Origin: Chionis minor
Taxonomy: Eukaryota > Chordata > Aves > Charadriiformes > Chionididae
Length of the DNA: 64,000 nt
NCBI GenBank assembly: GCA_013398295.1
Contig: VZSF01005560.1
Span: 1 to 64,000 of the forward strand
Reading direction: 5' to 3'
This document shows positions 38,862 through 48,430 of this stretch, piece after piece. A program made the translations under genes and the position numbers. A model generated the notes under the pieces. It had not been told where the DNA came from. It did no database searches and worked only from the letters and a program-made list of their open reading frames with translations. The stretch's first letter is position 1, and every line of letters begins with the position of its first letter.

Positions 38862-40001
38862 ATGGAGCCGGCCGGCCCCTGCCAGGCGCCGCTGCTCCCC
38901 GCCAACGACTCCTACCACGGCCGAAACTGCAGCGCCGAGGAAGGGACCTACCAAGATGCCACCCCCCTCTCCGGGAAGATCGTGCTCGCCGTCGTCCTGG
39001 CGCTCGTCACCCTGGCCACGGTGCTCTCCAACGCCTTTGTCATCGCCACGGTCTACCAGACGAGGAAGCTCCACACGCCGGCCAACTATCTCATCGCCTC
39101 GCTGGCCGTCACCGACCTCCTCGTCTCTATCCTCGTCATGCCCATCAGCACCATGTACACTGTGACCGGCAAGTGGACGCTGGGCCAGATCGTCTGCGAT
39201 ATCTGGCTGTCCTCAGACATCACCTGTTGCACGGCGTCCATCCTGCACCTCTGTGTCATCGCCCTGGACCGCTACTGGGCGATCACCGACGCCGTCGAGT
39301 ACTCCACGAAACGGACTCCCAAGCGGGCAGCGGGCATGATCGCTCTGGTGTGGGTCTTCTCCATCTGCATCTCCATGCCCCCTTTGTTTTGGCGGCAGGC
39401 GAAGGCCGAAGAAGTCTCTCACTGCGTGGTGAACACGGACCACGTCCTCTACACCGTGTACTCCACGGTGGGAGCCTTCTACTTCCCCACTCTGCTGCTG
39501 ATAGCCCTCTACGGGAGGATCTACGTGGAAGCCCGATCGCGGATTTTGAAGCAGACGCCAAAGAAAGCAGGTAAAAGACTAACGCGGGCTCAGTTAATCA
39601 CGGACTCCCCGGGGTCGTCCTCCTCCGTCACGTCCATAAACTCCAAGGCCCCCGAGGGATCCAGTGAAACGGGCTCTCCCGTGTACATGAACCAGGTGAA
39701 GGTGAAGGTCTCGGATGCCCTGCTGGAGAAAAAGAAGCTCACGGCCGCTAGAGAGCGGAAAGCTACAAAGACTTTAGGGATTATTTTAGGAGCCTTCATC
39801 GTCTGTTGGCTGCCCTTTTTCATCATCAGCCTGGTGTTGCCTATTTGCAAGGACGCTTGCTGGTTCCACATGGCCATCTTTGACTTTTTCACGTGGCTTG
39901 GATATCTCAACTCCCTCATCAACCCCATCATCTATACTATGTCTAACGAAGACTTCAAACAAGCTTTCCACAAACTCATACGTTTCCGATGCACAAGCTG
40001 A
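38862..40001 (+). CDS. HTR1B: 5-hydroxytryptamine receptor 1B (5-HT1B serotonin receptor), complete, single exon
   Basis: The product is a rhodopsin-class, Gi/o-coupled receptor for serotonin at the plasma membrane; in the family it acts as an axon-terminal autoreceptor and heteroreceptor. The 379-residue translation has seven hydrophobic helices at roughly 38-62, 74-97, 109-131, 157-175, 197-220, 304-327 and 337-358. N-glycosylation sequons are at N15 and N22. Key residues are N57 (1.50), D85 (2.50), the C112-C188 disulfide pair, amine-binding D119 (3.32), C123 (3.36), DRY at 136-138, S201/T202 in TM5, CWLPFF at 315-320, T344 (7.39), NPIIY at 354-358 and C377, a likely palmitoylation site. 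The third intracellular loop spans about 224-298. Subtype 1B rather than 1D rests on recalled similarity along the whole length, especially ICL3 and the C-terminus. It is 11 residues shorter than the 390-residue human protein: ten missing in the N-terminus and one in ECL2. The ATG at 38862 has G at -3 and G at +4 and begins the expected N-terminus. No intron is seen, as in mammalian HTR1B. Confidence 0.97.
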   Translation: MEPAGPCQAPLLPANDSYHGRNCSAEEGTYQDATPLSGKIVLAVVLALVTLATVLSNAFVIATVYQTRKLHTPANYLIASLAVTDLLVSILVMPISTMYTVTGKWTLGQIVCDIWLSSDITCCTASILHLCVIALDRYWAITDAVEYSTKRTPKRAAGMIALVWVFSICISMPPLFWRQAKAEEVSHCVVNTDHVLYTVYSTVGAFYFPTLLLIALYGRIYVEARSRILKQTPKKAGKRLTRAQLITDSPGSSSSVTSINSKAPEGSSETGSPVYMNQVKVKVSDALLEKKKLTAARERKATKTLGIILGAFIVCWLPFFIISLVLPICKDACWFHMAIFDFFTWLGYLNSLINPIIYTMSNEDFKQAFHKLIRFRCTS

Positions 40002-40609
40002 ACATTTTGAATGCGATGTGTTCGCCGGGGCTGCCCCCTTGCACGCCCGTGCCCGACGCCACAGGTAGGTGCGCTCCCCCTTTCCCCCCACCCCACGGCG
40101 AGCGGCGATGCTCGGGACGGGATGAGGGGGGTAGGAGAATATCGGGAATGGATGGGGGGAACGACCCCACAAATAGCTTTTTCATCCCGTCTCGGGCAGG
40201 ACCGGCGGCTTGCCAGCCCTCTCCTCGGGAGGGGTGGGGGCGAGCCCCGCGGGAGGGGGGCGGGAGCGCCGCGCAGGGAGCCGTGCCGTGCGCCGGGACG
40301 GCGCCGCTCCCCCCTGGCGGGTGTTCAGCCCCTTTGCAAGTGGCGGCGAACAGCGGCGATGCTGCACGCTCCTGACATTTCACTCGGTGTGTGTGTGTCT
40401 GTCGTCGTGTCCCGTGTCCCCCGTTTCCCTCCCCCCCCCAGCTCGCAGGGTGTGACTCACGGCAATCTGCGCTGAATTCCACCTATTCAACCCATCTGCC
40501 GCCATTTCGTATGCTAACGCCCGTGTTTAGACCAATTAGTGCTAAACTGCACTTGCTTCCCAACCCGCTGCCGGACTCCCCCGGGAGCGGTGGAGCCGGG
40601 GCAGGGCAA

Positions 40610-40656
40610 CCCCCCCCCCCCCCCCCCCCCCCCCACCCTCCACCCCCCACCGGCNN
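40610..40656. repeat. 25-C homopolymer followed by a 2-base N gap
   Basis: Cytosine runs without interruption from 40610 to 40634. A further C-rich stretch ends in two unresolved bases at 40655-40656. On the opposite strand this is a long G run, able to form G-quadruplex structures. The exact run length in an assembly is unreliable, and the adjacent N pair supports that caution. Confidence 0.9.
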
Positions 40657-40766
40657 AACCTTCGCCGCCGCCGCGGCGTTTCCCGGTGCCGCCTCCCGGC
40701 CCCCGCCGGCAGCCGGAGGCATCGCCAGGCAGCCGGGGATGCGACGCCCGGTGCCAGCCTCGGGTT

Positions 40767-40811
40767 GTTTTTTTGGGTTTTTTTTTTGGTTTGTTTTTTT
40801 TTTTTTTTTTT
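40767..40811. repeat. T-rich homopolymer tract downstream of HTR1B
   Basis: Runs of T, broken only by GGG, GG and a single G, end in a long uninterrupted T run that finishes at 40811. The tract marks the downstream edge of the GC-rich island. It lies in the likely HTR1B 3' UTR if the distal polyadenylation signals are used. Confidence 0.8.
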
Positions 40812-42054
40812 GAAAGGCAGGAAGGTAGGACAGGCCCCAGATGAAGGCTGCTTGTAAAGTTCAGCCTACTTTCTGGCCTCCTTACGGCACCGGCTGCTCC
40901 TGCTGGGAGCAGGTATCCTGCGAGGAAAGCTGCCTTTCAGCCGCCGTGGAAGGCTCCGCACCTTGGTGTTTCACCTCTTCACACGCGGAAAAGCTGTGCC
41001 TTTCTGCACCTCTGCCAAAAGGGGCTGCCAGCTCGTAGCTAACCCCAGCGCCACGTTCTGCAGAAATACATACTTGCCTTTATTGTGATCCTTTAATAAT
41101 TCTGCCAATCTGTTTGCTTTTTTTTTGTCTGCAGAATCAAGTTGCTATTGTAAAGACCCACTGCTTGAAACTTCCCCAAGCCCAGTTGCCAGACTCATGA
41201 TGCTGCAAAAACGTCAATACGTACTGCCACCAAACTGCTCAGCTCTGCATTTCAGTGTAATGACTCTGGCAGAGATGCTGTTCCAATAGTCACGCAGATC
41301 AGTTGCAAAAAAAAACCCAAAACCAAAAAACCCAAAACCACCAACAAAAAAAACCAGAGGGCAGCCTCGAATCAAGGTCTATAATTCATCCGGACTGAAG
41401 AAAAAGTTTGAGGGTAAACTCCATTTATTTTGCAGGCTTAACTTCTTAATTTGTTCTCCGGCCGGTTGTAGGGGTGTGCACAAGAGCACAGTTGTCTCTG
41501 TCTGTGTTGGTAGCATAGTTGTACTTCTGCACACCTGTAATTTCTTTCTTTCAGTGGAAAGAGTTGCTCCCTTCACTTATGAGGCCAAGAGGAGAAAAAA
41601 GCAGCATTTAAAATAGGAGCATCGCAGTAAATTCTGTAAATGACTCCTTCAGCTGAACACGTGTGAGAAGTGACAGTGTGCAAAAGTTATATTTGTATTT
41701 CAAAACAATAGCAAATGCAAATGCTGTAGAAACAAGAGTTGTAGACCTGTTCAACCGCACTGCATATCTATAGTCTGTCCTCATAGTTGCCTTTATAAAG
41801 GAAATACTTCTTGCTTCTACTCCACAACTCAAGAGCAGAAAACAAGAAGTCCCAATGACCTTTTCCATAAACCAGCTGGGAATAGAAGTAGCAGTTTGAT
41901 GTTGTAACCATGTTTTTCCATTTTGTGTCAGTTGCACACCCTTACCGCATGAACCACTGCGAAATTTAGAATTCTCTAAGTAATTACATTATTGAGTGTA
42001 TTTTGTAAAGAAGTGAAGCAGTTTGCTCTTTCAGAAGAGCTATGTCACCTGCAA

Positions 42055-42060
42055 AATAAA
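42055..42060 (+). promoter_or_regulatory. AATAAA polyadenylation signal, candidate proximal HTR1B 3' end
   Basis: This is the first canonical AATAAA I find downstream of the HTR1B stop codon, about 2.05 kb away. No strong GT-rich downstream element follows it immediately, so it is the weaker of the two candidates. Confidence 0.3.
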
Positions 42061-42264
42061 TACCCATGAATCATGAATTAACTGATGTTAGTGAAATTAC
42101 TCTCCTCCCTACTTCCCCCCTATTTTTTTTTTTTTCTGATCAGACCTCAAGTCAGGTCTACATGTATTCAGCAGTCAAAGTTAGAGTTTCAGGATATGGT
42201 CCACCTGCTGTGATAGAACTGCATTGATTGTTCCTCCTATGTGTAAATGAAAATGAGCATAAAC

Positions 42265-42270
42265 AATAAA
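42265..42270 (+). promoter_or_regulatory. AATAAA polyadenylation signal, candidate distal HTR1B 3' end
   Basis: A canonical AATAAA is followed within about 15-30 bases by GT-rich sequence (GTGTTCTC, then GAGTGTTTGG), which resembles a downstream cleavage element. It lies about 2.26 kb past the stop codon. RNA 3'-end data would decide between this site and the one at 42055. Confidence 0.4.
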
Positions 42271-42300
42271 ATGCTTTACTGTGTTCTCAAGAGTGTTTGG

Positions 42301-45300
42301 TAGCAATTGTGTGACTGAAAGGAGTATTTATTGGTTTACCTGGTTTCTCAATATTGACTTTTTAGGTAATGCTGATTTGATGAGTCACTCAAGAAAGCAG
42401 TTGATGAAGGCTGAAATTGCAAGCTTCGATCAGTAGTCAGATTTTTAACAGGCAGCTTTGCTTTCATTCTAAGCAATACTTGATGTTTTCATACAAACCC
42501 AGATTAAATTTTTAGATTTATTTTTTACAAATATTTTTCTTACTCCATTAAAAGCAACCAAAACTTATTTTAGCACTTGGTGGATACTGTAATCAATGTT
42601 ATTTTAAAACTGTATGTATTCCAGACTGGGGCTGTTATAAAGACTGGAAAAATCTCACATGATTTTTCTACCAGTTATTCTTCAGAGAGTCATCCAAGTA
42701 ATAAGGATTTATTTACTTAATTAAATTGTAAAGAACCTGACCCTCTGTGCCTCTGAAAATCCCATTAACTGTGAAGAGGAAGATGTGGTCTTAGGCAGGA
42801 AAGCAGTCTGCAAGATATAAATTAGTAGAAAATAAACATTTTCAGTAATTTAAAGAAATCCAGAAGACAATGCAAAAATTGCATACTTCTAAAAAAGAAA
42901 ACTGCTCTACTGTGCTTCTAGAAAGTACCCTCCAAAATTATTAGACAAATGTGATTACAGGAATTTTCTAAAACACTCTCTTGTTTGATTGAAGTGCTTC
43001 TATTCCTTTTAAACTTACAAGGAAGATAGCATCAAATAATGTTTAACTTACTCTCATTTGTCATTTTCCAGTCTTGTAGAATGAATTTTGTTTACACCTA
43101 AATCTCGGTGAAATCACGAGGCTTCTTATATGTCTCAAAATAGAAAATAAGACTGTAAAATGAGCATTTTCAGCATTTCCACAGGGAGTTGAGTCTTCTG
43201 TCGGTTTCGCAAAGTTGTGTGACTTGGAGAGCACGAGTTCAAGAGTTGGACTTTCCCGGTCCTTGCGCTGCTGGAGTATACCTTCATCATCAGCAACTGG
43301 CAGTAAATACTCCTGGCTCTCTTGTGATGTGAGGACTTTGCCGAGAAGCGGTAAAGCTAATTCACCAAGAAATTATTCTTCCAAGCTTATGCCGAGGCTC
43401 TGAACTTTCTGCACAAACAGACATTTTGGATAACTGCGCTCGCTGTTGGGCAGACCGCTGATGTGAAAGCTGCGCCGTGTGACTCGGGGCCAGAGGAGAG
43501 GCAGCTGACTGGAGCCCTGCTGAGGTACCTGCTAGTTAAAGGCCTTGGGCTGGCTGAGCAGCCTCGTCTGGTTCAGCAAACTTCCCGCAGGGAGACAGGT
43601 AGAGTGAGGACATGCATCTGTTCGCAGTGGAAGGGAAGAAATGTAGGGCAAACATCACTCAGTGCTTGGGAAATATATGTAAAACGCGTTCCAAGATTCA
43701 CGTAGTGTGTTTTAGGACAGGGAGGGTGGCCCACGTGAGCTATTTGCTTCTTTGTGACTGCTGGCAGAGTGTGTCCTGGCTGAACCTGCATTTTAATAGA
43801 TGTTAGGATTCAGACATGCAGCGGCAAAGTGTTGATTTTCTCTGGAGAGGTCTGAGGATGTTGCCCTCCTGCCTCCCCACTCCCTTGCTGTGCCTGGTCA
43901 CTTGTGCTCTGCCTCTGGAAGGATGGAGCACCTGAAACTTCCAGTAGGAGAGGCTGTCCTTTCTGTCCACCCCATGTCTGTACTCCTGTGGAAGGGGCGC
44001 AGAGGACCCTCCCGCTTGGCATTATTTTGACACAGGGACCTCTTCATGACCCTGCAGGTAAACTCCAAAGATGCTTAAGCGCATACTGTTTCAGTCTTCT
44101 GTTACAGAAGCAGCATGCCTTCGTCTTATCTATATATTTGTTGCATTGGGTTCAAACGTTGTCAAATGTTGTTGAGACAAACCTCTGCTGGGTGCTGAGA
44201 TCACACGTTTGCAAACCTGATGCTTCCCATGCTTCATGGTAAGAGCTATGTGGGTGACAGTGTTGCTGACTGCAGGCGCTGTGCCACGTACGATGGTTCA
44301 AGAGTAGCTGCAGTTGTGGGAGCAGCTGTTTGCAGCCCCATAGCTGCACTATTTTCCCAGTCTTCCTCAATTTTTCTTATGAGGCATTTCTTGCTCTTCC
44401 AATTAATAAAACACAGGTGCAGATATAGAAATTGAGAGCAGAAATCCGTTGCAATGTACCTTCATGCAGCCATGGGGCAGCCTACAAAGTTCTGCCTCTT
44501 CTGCACGCATAAGAAAAAGAAAATGCTTTGGCTAATCTGCTGGCTCCCATGGGACAAAAGGGAGTTCAACTAATTCTCTGGACATTTATACCTTATTCAC
44601 TGACACAGCATTTGTGGAAGCTGGCCTGGCCTTCAGCCTCTGGCAGGGCTGTTTGGAGCAGCCAATTACTATACTCCTCTCCAGCCCTGCCTGCAAAAAG
44701 CCAATCCGCCTTCCATTAGGAGAGCAGTCCCATGACTTTCCGGCTCACAGTTGCTGCTCCCGTGCTCTCATGGTCAGAAAGGACAGCATATTGTCAGAAG
44801 TAAGCACATTTATCTAAAAATCCGGCTCAGTATAAAGCTATTCTTTCAGGGAATAAAGTGAAAAACCAAGCAGTAGCAACATGGAGTACAAGCATTGAGA
44901 TTTACAACAGCAAATAGGGCTGAGCAGCATGGCTGAGGGCAGTTCTGTATTCAAATGGTGAAACCCCATTCAAATAGAAAGCGTAGCAGAGACAAGCAGA
45001 GAAACCTCTTGGTTTCTCCACCAAAGAGAACCTGTAGCGAAGAGGTCAAGGAAGTCATCCAAAATCTTTAAGCCTTGACCTGAGTGAAAGGCAAAAAACC
45101 CCAGGGTTACTACTCCCAGGTCTCAGGACCCCAAGCAGACAGGTTAGCAAACATTTTCAGAGAGAAGAACTGTGCCCAGAGAGATGTAGGAAAATTACAG
45201 GTGTGCTTTTATTCAATAAAGTAGACACTAGCTTCTTTTCATGTGTTAGGAACCTTTTTGTCCATAGGGGAATCACCTATATTTGAGACATATGCTTAAT

Positions 45301-46639
45301 GATCTGTCTACATCAGGACAAAAAGGATTATGGTTCATATTACTTGGACAGAAAAGAGGTTTTTTACATATTCCAGGAATTAGTATCTAAAACAAAACAC
45401 ATACACTGTTTAAGTGAACTCTCCTACAGCAGTGAGTCTGTCTGATAATACTAATAATGAGCATGAAACATTTAAGCTCAGAATGATCATATAGAAAGAA
45501 AAGCAAGCAGAAAATGAAGCTTTTTAATCAATCACATATTAATCTGGAAAGATGTAATATAACAGGCAACTCAATAGGTGAGGTGAGGAGATCCACAGGA
45601 TATCAAATTTACAATATAGAGATCAAAATCTCTTACTGAGTCATTTTCAAGAGCTGGAGAAAGAAAATCTTTGCTGCTGTTCTCAGAGTTCAAACTTCTT
45701 GCAGTCATCCTTATAAAGGAACAAGACTTTTTTATTGTCTTTATACAAATAATGCTTTGAAGGTGACAAAACAGAGTTCATGGCTGCAGGGCTTCCACTG
45801 AGTAATCATATGTTCTGTCTTTCAGACCGAATGGTCATAGAAAAATAGGAAAGAGAGGAACAGGGGATGATCGTGTAAAATAACCCCTTTTTGGCATTTC
45901 TTTCCCTATATGAAACTGAGGCAACAACTAGAATATCAGGAAAAAAGCAAGGTCTGGAAAATTTAGGCATTAATGAGCTTACATCCTGAGATTTCAGGAA
46001 TATGTTTAGGGTAGAATGGGGCAAAAATTATAAATACATTTCTAGTATTCAGAGAACTGGAAATTAAATTAGATGTTTCCTTCTGTCCAGATACCTCAGG
46101 TGTCTCACTATCCTAATGCTAGTTGCATAATTTTAAAAAAGCTTGATATTCCCAGATACTTTCAAATTAACACTTATGAATACATTAATATCTGCTTTTT
46201 CTTGTAGATTTCAAACGTCAATTAATTTGTGCCATTCTCTACCTGTGCAGTGTCTTTAAAACATGAATCTCATTTGGACCCAGCCCTCTAAAATCCAGTC
46301 CCTGAAATGACATTGTTTTCAAAAGGAATATTAGGATCAGTACATTTAAGAGAATTAGTGCAAAAGCAAGCAAAGTTCCTGTTTCTTATTTACAGGAAAA
46401 GGCGGTCCTTCCCTGAGCTCGGTTCCTAGAAAAATCTGCTGTAGAATGAAAGGACACAGATATGACATGAGCCGGACCATAAACTAGTGCAGACATACAA
46501 AACAGCCAGGTGTTTGGGCAGTGGAAGGAAAGCAACAGTGCTAAGCTTGTACTCGGGTGGGTCTTTCTGACCCACAAGGGACGTACCAAAAATCTGCATT
46601 TAGTTGAGTCCAGAAAGACTTAAAGGATCTGACAAGGAG
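42301..46639. other. Non-coding interval downstream of HTR1B
   Basis: AT-rich at first, with a moderately GC-rich patch at about 43200-44780. I see no convincing exon. Open frames in the patch (for example near 43463-43705 and 43904-44242) lack domains and overlap open frames on the other strand. No named repeat recognised. Confidence 0.5.
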
Positions 46640-47049
46640 TGAAGGGCAGGGAGAGCTTCAGGAGTATTTTATAAGTAACGAGATGGTGAAGGAACCCGCA
46701 CGCCCAGGGGCCACATGGGCTAACTGTCCCCTGGGGCTGGGTGGCCCTGGCTCAGGGCAGCTCCAACACAACACAGCCATGAGACCACAGATCTGGCTCC
46801 TGGGAAGGACTGTGTTAGGGGAACTGAATCCAGTAGCCTGGTAGAGGGGAGGCTGCACAGCTCCACGTGCCACATCCAACGGGTAGTGAGGCTTCATGTG
46901 TATTCCCAGGTACCTGTGTACAGATGTGCCACACGTGTATGCACATTGCCAGCCATGCAGATGGGTGCTCACACCAACACAAAGAGCACCCATGGCCTCA
47001 GAGTGCTCACCCCTCTGGCTAACCAGGATGGAGGTCCACTAGTAAGAAT

Positions 47050-47095
47050 ATACATATATATATATACATATATATATATGCACACACACATGCAC
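47050..47095. repeat. (TA)n-(CA)n microsatellite
   Basis: Two runs of alternating TA separated by CA, then a CACACACA run and TGCACA. It is probably length-polymorphic. Confidence 0.9.
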
Positions 47096-47324
47096 AAGGT
47101 GTATCCCTCCAGCAGCTGGGCTCAGACACTGGATCCCAATGTCCACAGTTGCTGGCACCTGGACATTATGAGCTGCCAACGCTGTAGCCCCACTCCAGCT
47201 GCTGGTACAGACACACACATCGCATGCATGCACACACACATATTCATGCACACGTGGGTGCACAGACACCCCTAAAAAAGATGCCACAATAGCTGGCCTT
47301 GGATACCTGTTCCATCCAGCAGCT

Positions 47325-47396
47325 CACTCTGCATTCCTGCTCTTCCTAGATAGGAAGGATAGGAATTCACTCTGCATTCCTGCCTTGCTTCTAGAT
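47325..47396. repeat. Imperfect 43-bp tandem duplication
   Basis: CACTCTGCATTCCTGC begins at 47325 and again at 47368. Each copy is followed by a similar C/T-rich segment ending in CTAGATAG. The second copy runs directly into the GACA/CA microsatellite. Confidence 0.8.
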
Positions 47397-47444
47397 AGAC
47401 AGACAGACAGACAGACACACACACACACACACATGCACACACAG
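47393..47444. repeat. (GACA)n then (CA)n microsatellite
   Basis: About five GACA units pass into about nine CA units and then CATGCACACACAG. On the - strand it reads GT-rich and gives spurious open frames full of Cys and Val. Confidence 0.9.
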
Positions 47445-47534
47445 AGCTCTCTGGCAGCTGGCTGGGACTGCTTGTGTCCCTCCTGTAGGTAGCCAACTCC
47501 TCCTGTGGTCTCACCCTTAGAGGTGCACACTTGT

Positions 47535-47573
47535 GCACGCGCGCACACACACACACACGCACACACGCGCACA

Positions 47574-47606
<33 letters not shown>

Positions 47607-47607
47607 G
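47535..47607. repeat. Alternating (CA)n/(CG)n tract
   Basis: About 70 bases of nearly pure alternating pyrimidine-purine sequence, with CACACA runs broken by CGCGCG. This is the classical pattern for left-handed Z-DNA. CpG steps within a CA tract should decay quickly if methylated, so their retention here is notable. Confidence 0.9.
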
Positions 47608-48430
47608 GCTCCCAGGGCATTTCCCCTGTTTTCCAGCTGATCTGGCTTGATTTTCACGAGTGATCACACCCTCACGCGCTGGTCTGTCCAGTTCTTGCAC
47701 TACAGACACACAGCCCCTCCCACCCACGATCCCACTGCAGTTAGCGACTCTTAGACCTCCAGCCGCACACTTGCACACAAAATAGAGACCCTCACTCAGG
47801 AAAAGAATTAGAAACAGCATTTAATAAGAAGACTTGACAGACTGCACTGATCAGGCACAGGATATGGGCAGGCAACCGTGCCAACCAGCCCTTGTTTACA
47901 CAGGGACAACCCCTTTTAGCCCTTTGTCACTCTGTTGTGTTGTTTACTCCTACACTTTTTCCTCCCCAAACGACCTTGAGTCCTCCCTCTCACCACCTTT
48001 GGTTCCTCCACTAAACATCCTGCTGTAAGTCTTGTGCTATCCCCAAATGTTCTTCCCTTGCATCTCATAATGCGTCCCATACCCCTGGGTAATAATCTCC
48101 CCCAGTCCCAAATGTGCTTCTGTTGGCTCATTGTGATGGGTTTCATGCCTGGACACAGGGGCTGAGGCTCCCTTGGGACAGCTCTGGGAAGGACCCAGAA
48201 AGGCTGTACCTTCCTCCCAGCCCTTAATTTGTGTCCCTCAGGACCACCTGCTGTTGTACCCCTGTGCTTTTCTGGGCTTGTGGGGATGGGCCTTTGATGG
48301 CTCTTCGTCCCCTCCATGATGGGTCTGAGCGCAGCTGAGGGAGGGTATTATTCGGCTTCCCCAACCTGCCATTGTCTCTGTGCTTATTTGTAGGTGTGCA
48401 GATGAGGCTTTTAACATGTAACCTAACATT

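Larger units (their letters stand above)
37440..40760. promoter_or_regulatory. CpG-rich island covering the HTR1B upstream region, coding exon and proximal 3' flank
   Basis: GC content and CpG density rise abruptly near 37440 and fall again after about 40760, against an AT-rich background on both sides. The island includes the coding exon and the 5' flank up to the assembly gap, so it probably contains the HTR1B promoter. No TATA box can be assigned because the sequence just upstream of the start codon is missing. A short imperfect tandem duplication with period 20 lies at about 37594-37631, sharing the core TGCACCTCCC. An A-rich tract is at about 37712-37726. The boundaries are estimates by eye. 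Confidence 0.75.
40002..42300 (+). other. HTR1B 3' flank / probable 3' UTR
   Basis: There is no coding sequence here. It is GC-rich to about 40760 and then becomes AT-rich. An A/C-rich low-complexity patch lies at about 41308-41355. Reading from the stop codon, the first canonical polyadenylation signals I see are at 42055 and 42265, so a 3' UTR of about 2.1-2.3 kb is possible. This is inference from motif position only. Confidence 0.4.
46640..48430 (-). mobile_element. Possible LTR plus leader remnant of an endogenous retroelement
   Basis: On the - strand, 48430 to about 47770 has the order expected of an LTR. A GC-moderate U3-like stretch is followed by a TATA-like CTAAAAG near 47918 and, about 95 bases further on, ATTAAA at 47820-47825 with TGCTGTTTCTAATTC following. 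Downstream on the same strand come GT-rich microsatellites and a GC-richer stretch to about 46640, as might be seen in a retroviral leader. I see no primer-binding site, gag, pol or env sequence. Boundaries and family are uncertain, and ordinary unique sequence containing microsatellites remains possible. Confidence 0.33.

Noticed and set aside
37782..39574. Long open frames on both strands running through the N block (343-570 codons)
   Set aside because: They exist only because N codons are not read as stops. The flanking residues are Pro/Arg/Ala-rich shadows of GC-rich DNA. Only the frame entering at 38862 encodes a known protein.
39213..40482. Antisense and alternate-frame open frames over the HTR1B exon and its 3' flank
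   Set aside because: High GC removes stop codons from other frames. The translations are low-complexity and show no domain.
43463..44242. Moderately GC-rich patch with several open frames, considered as a possible exon cluster
   Set aside because: Frames overlap on opposite strands, none has a recognisable domain, and no consistent splice-site chain could be drawn.
47272..47820. 182-codon - strand open frame rich in Cys and Val
   Set aside because: It is generated by GT/GC microsatellites, and its repeated CVCVC pattern is the translation of (GT)n.
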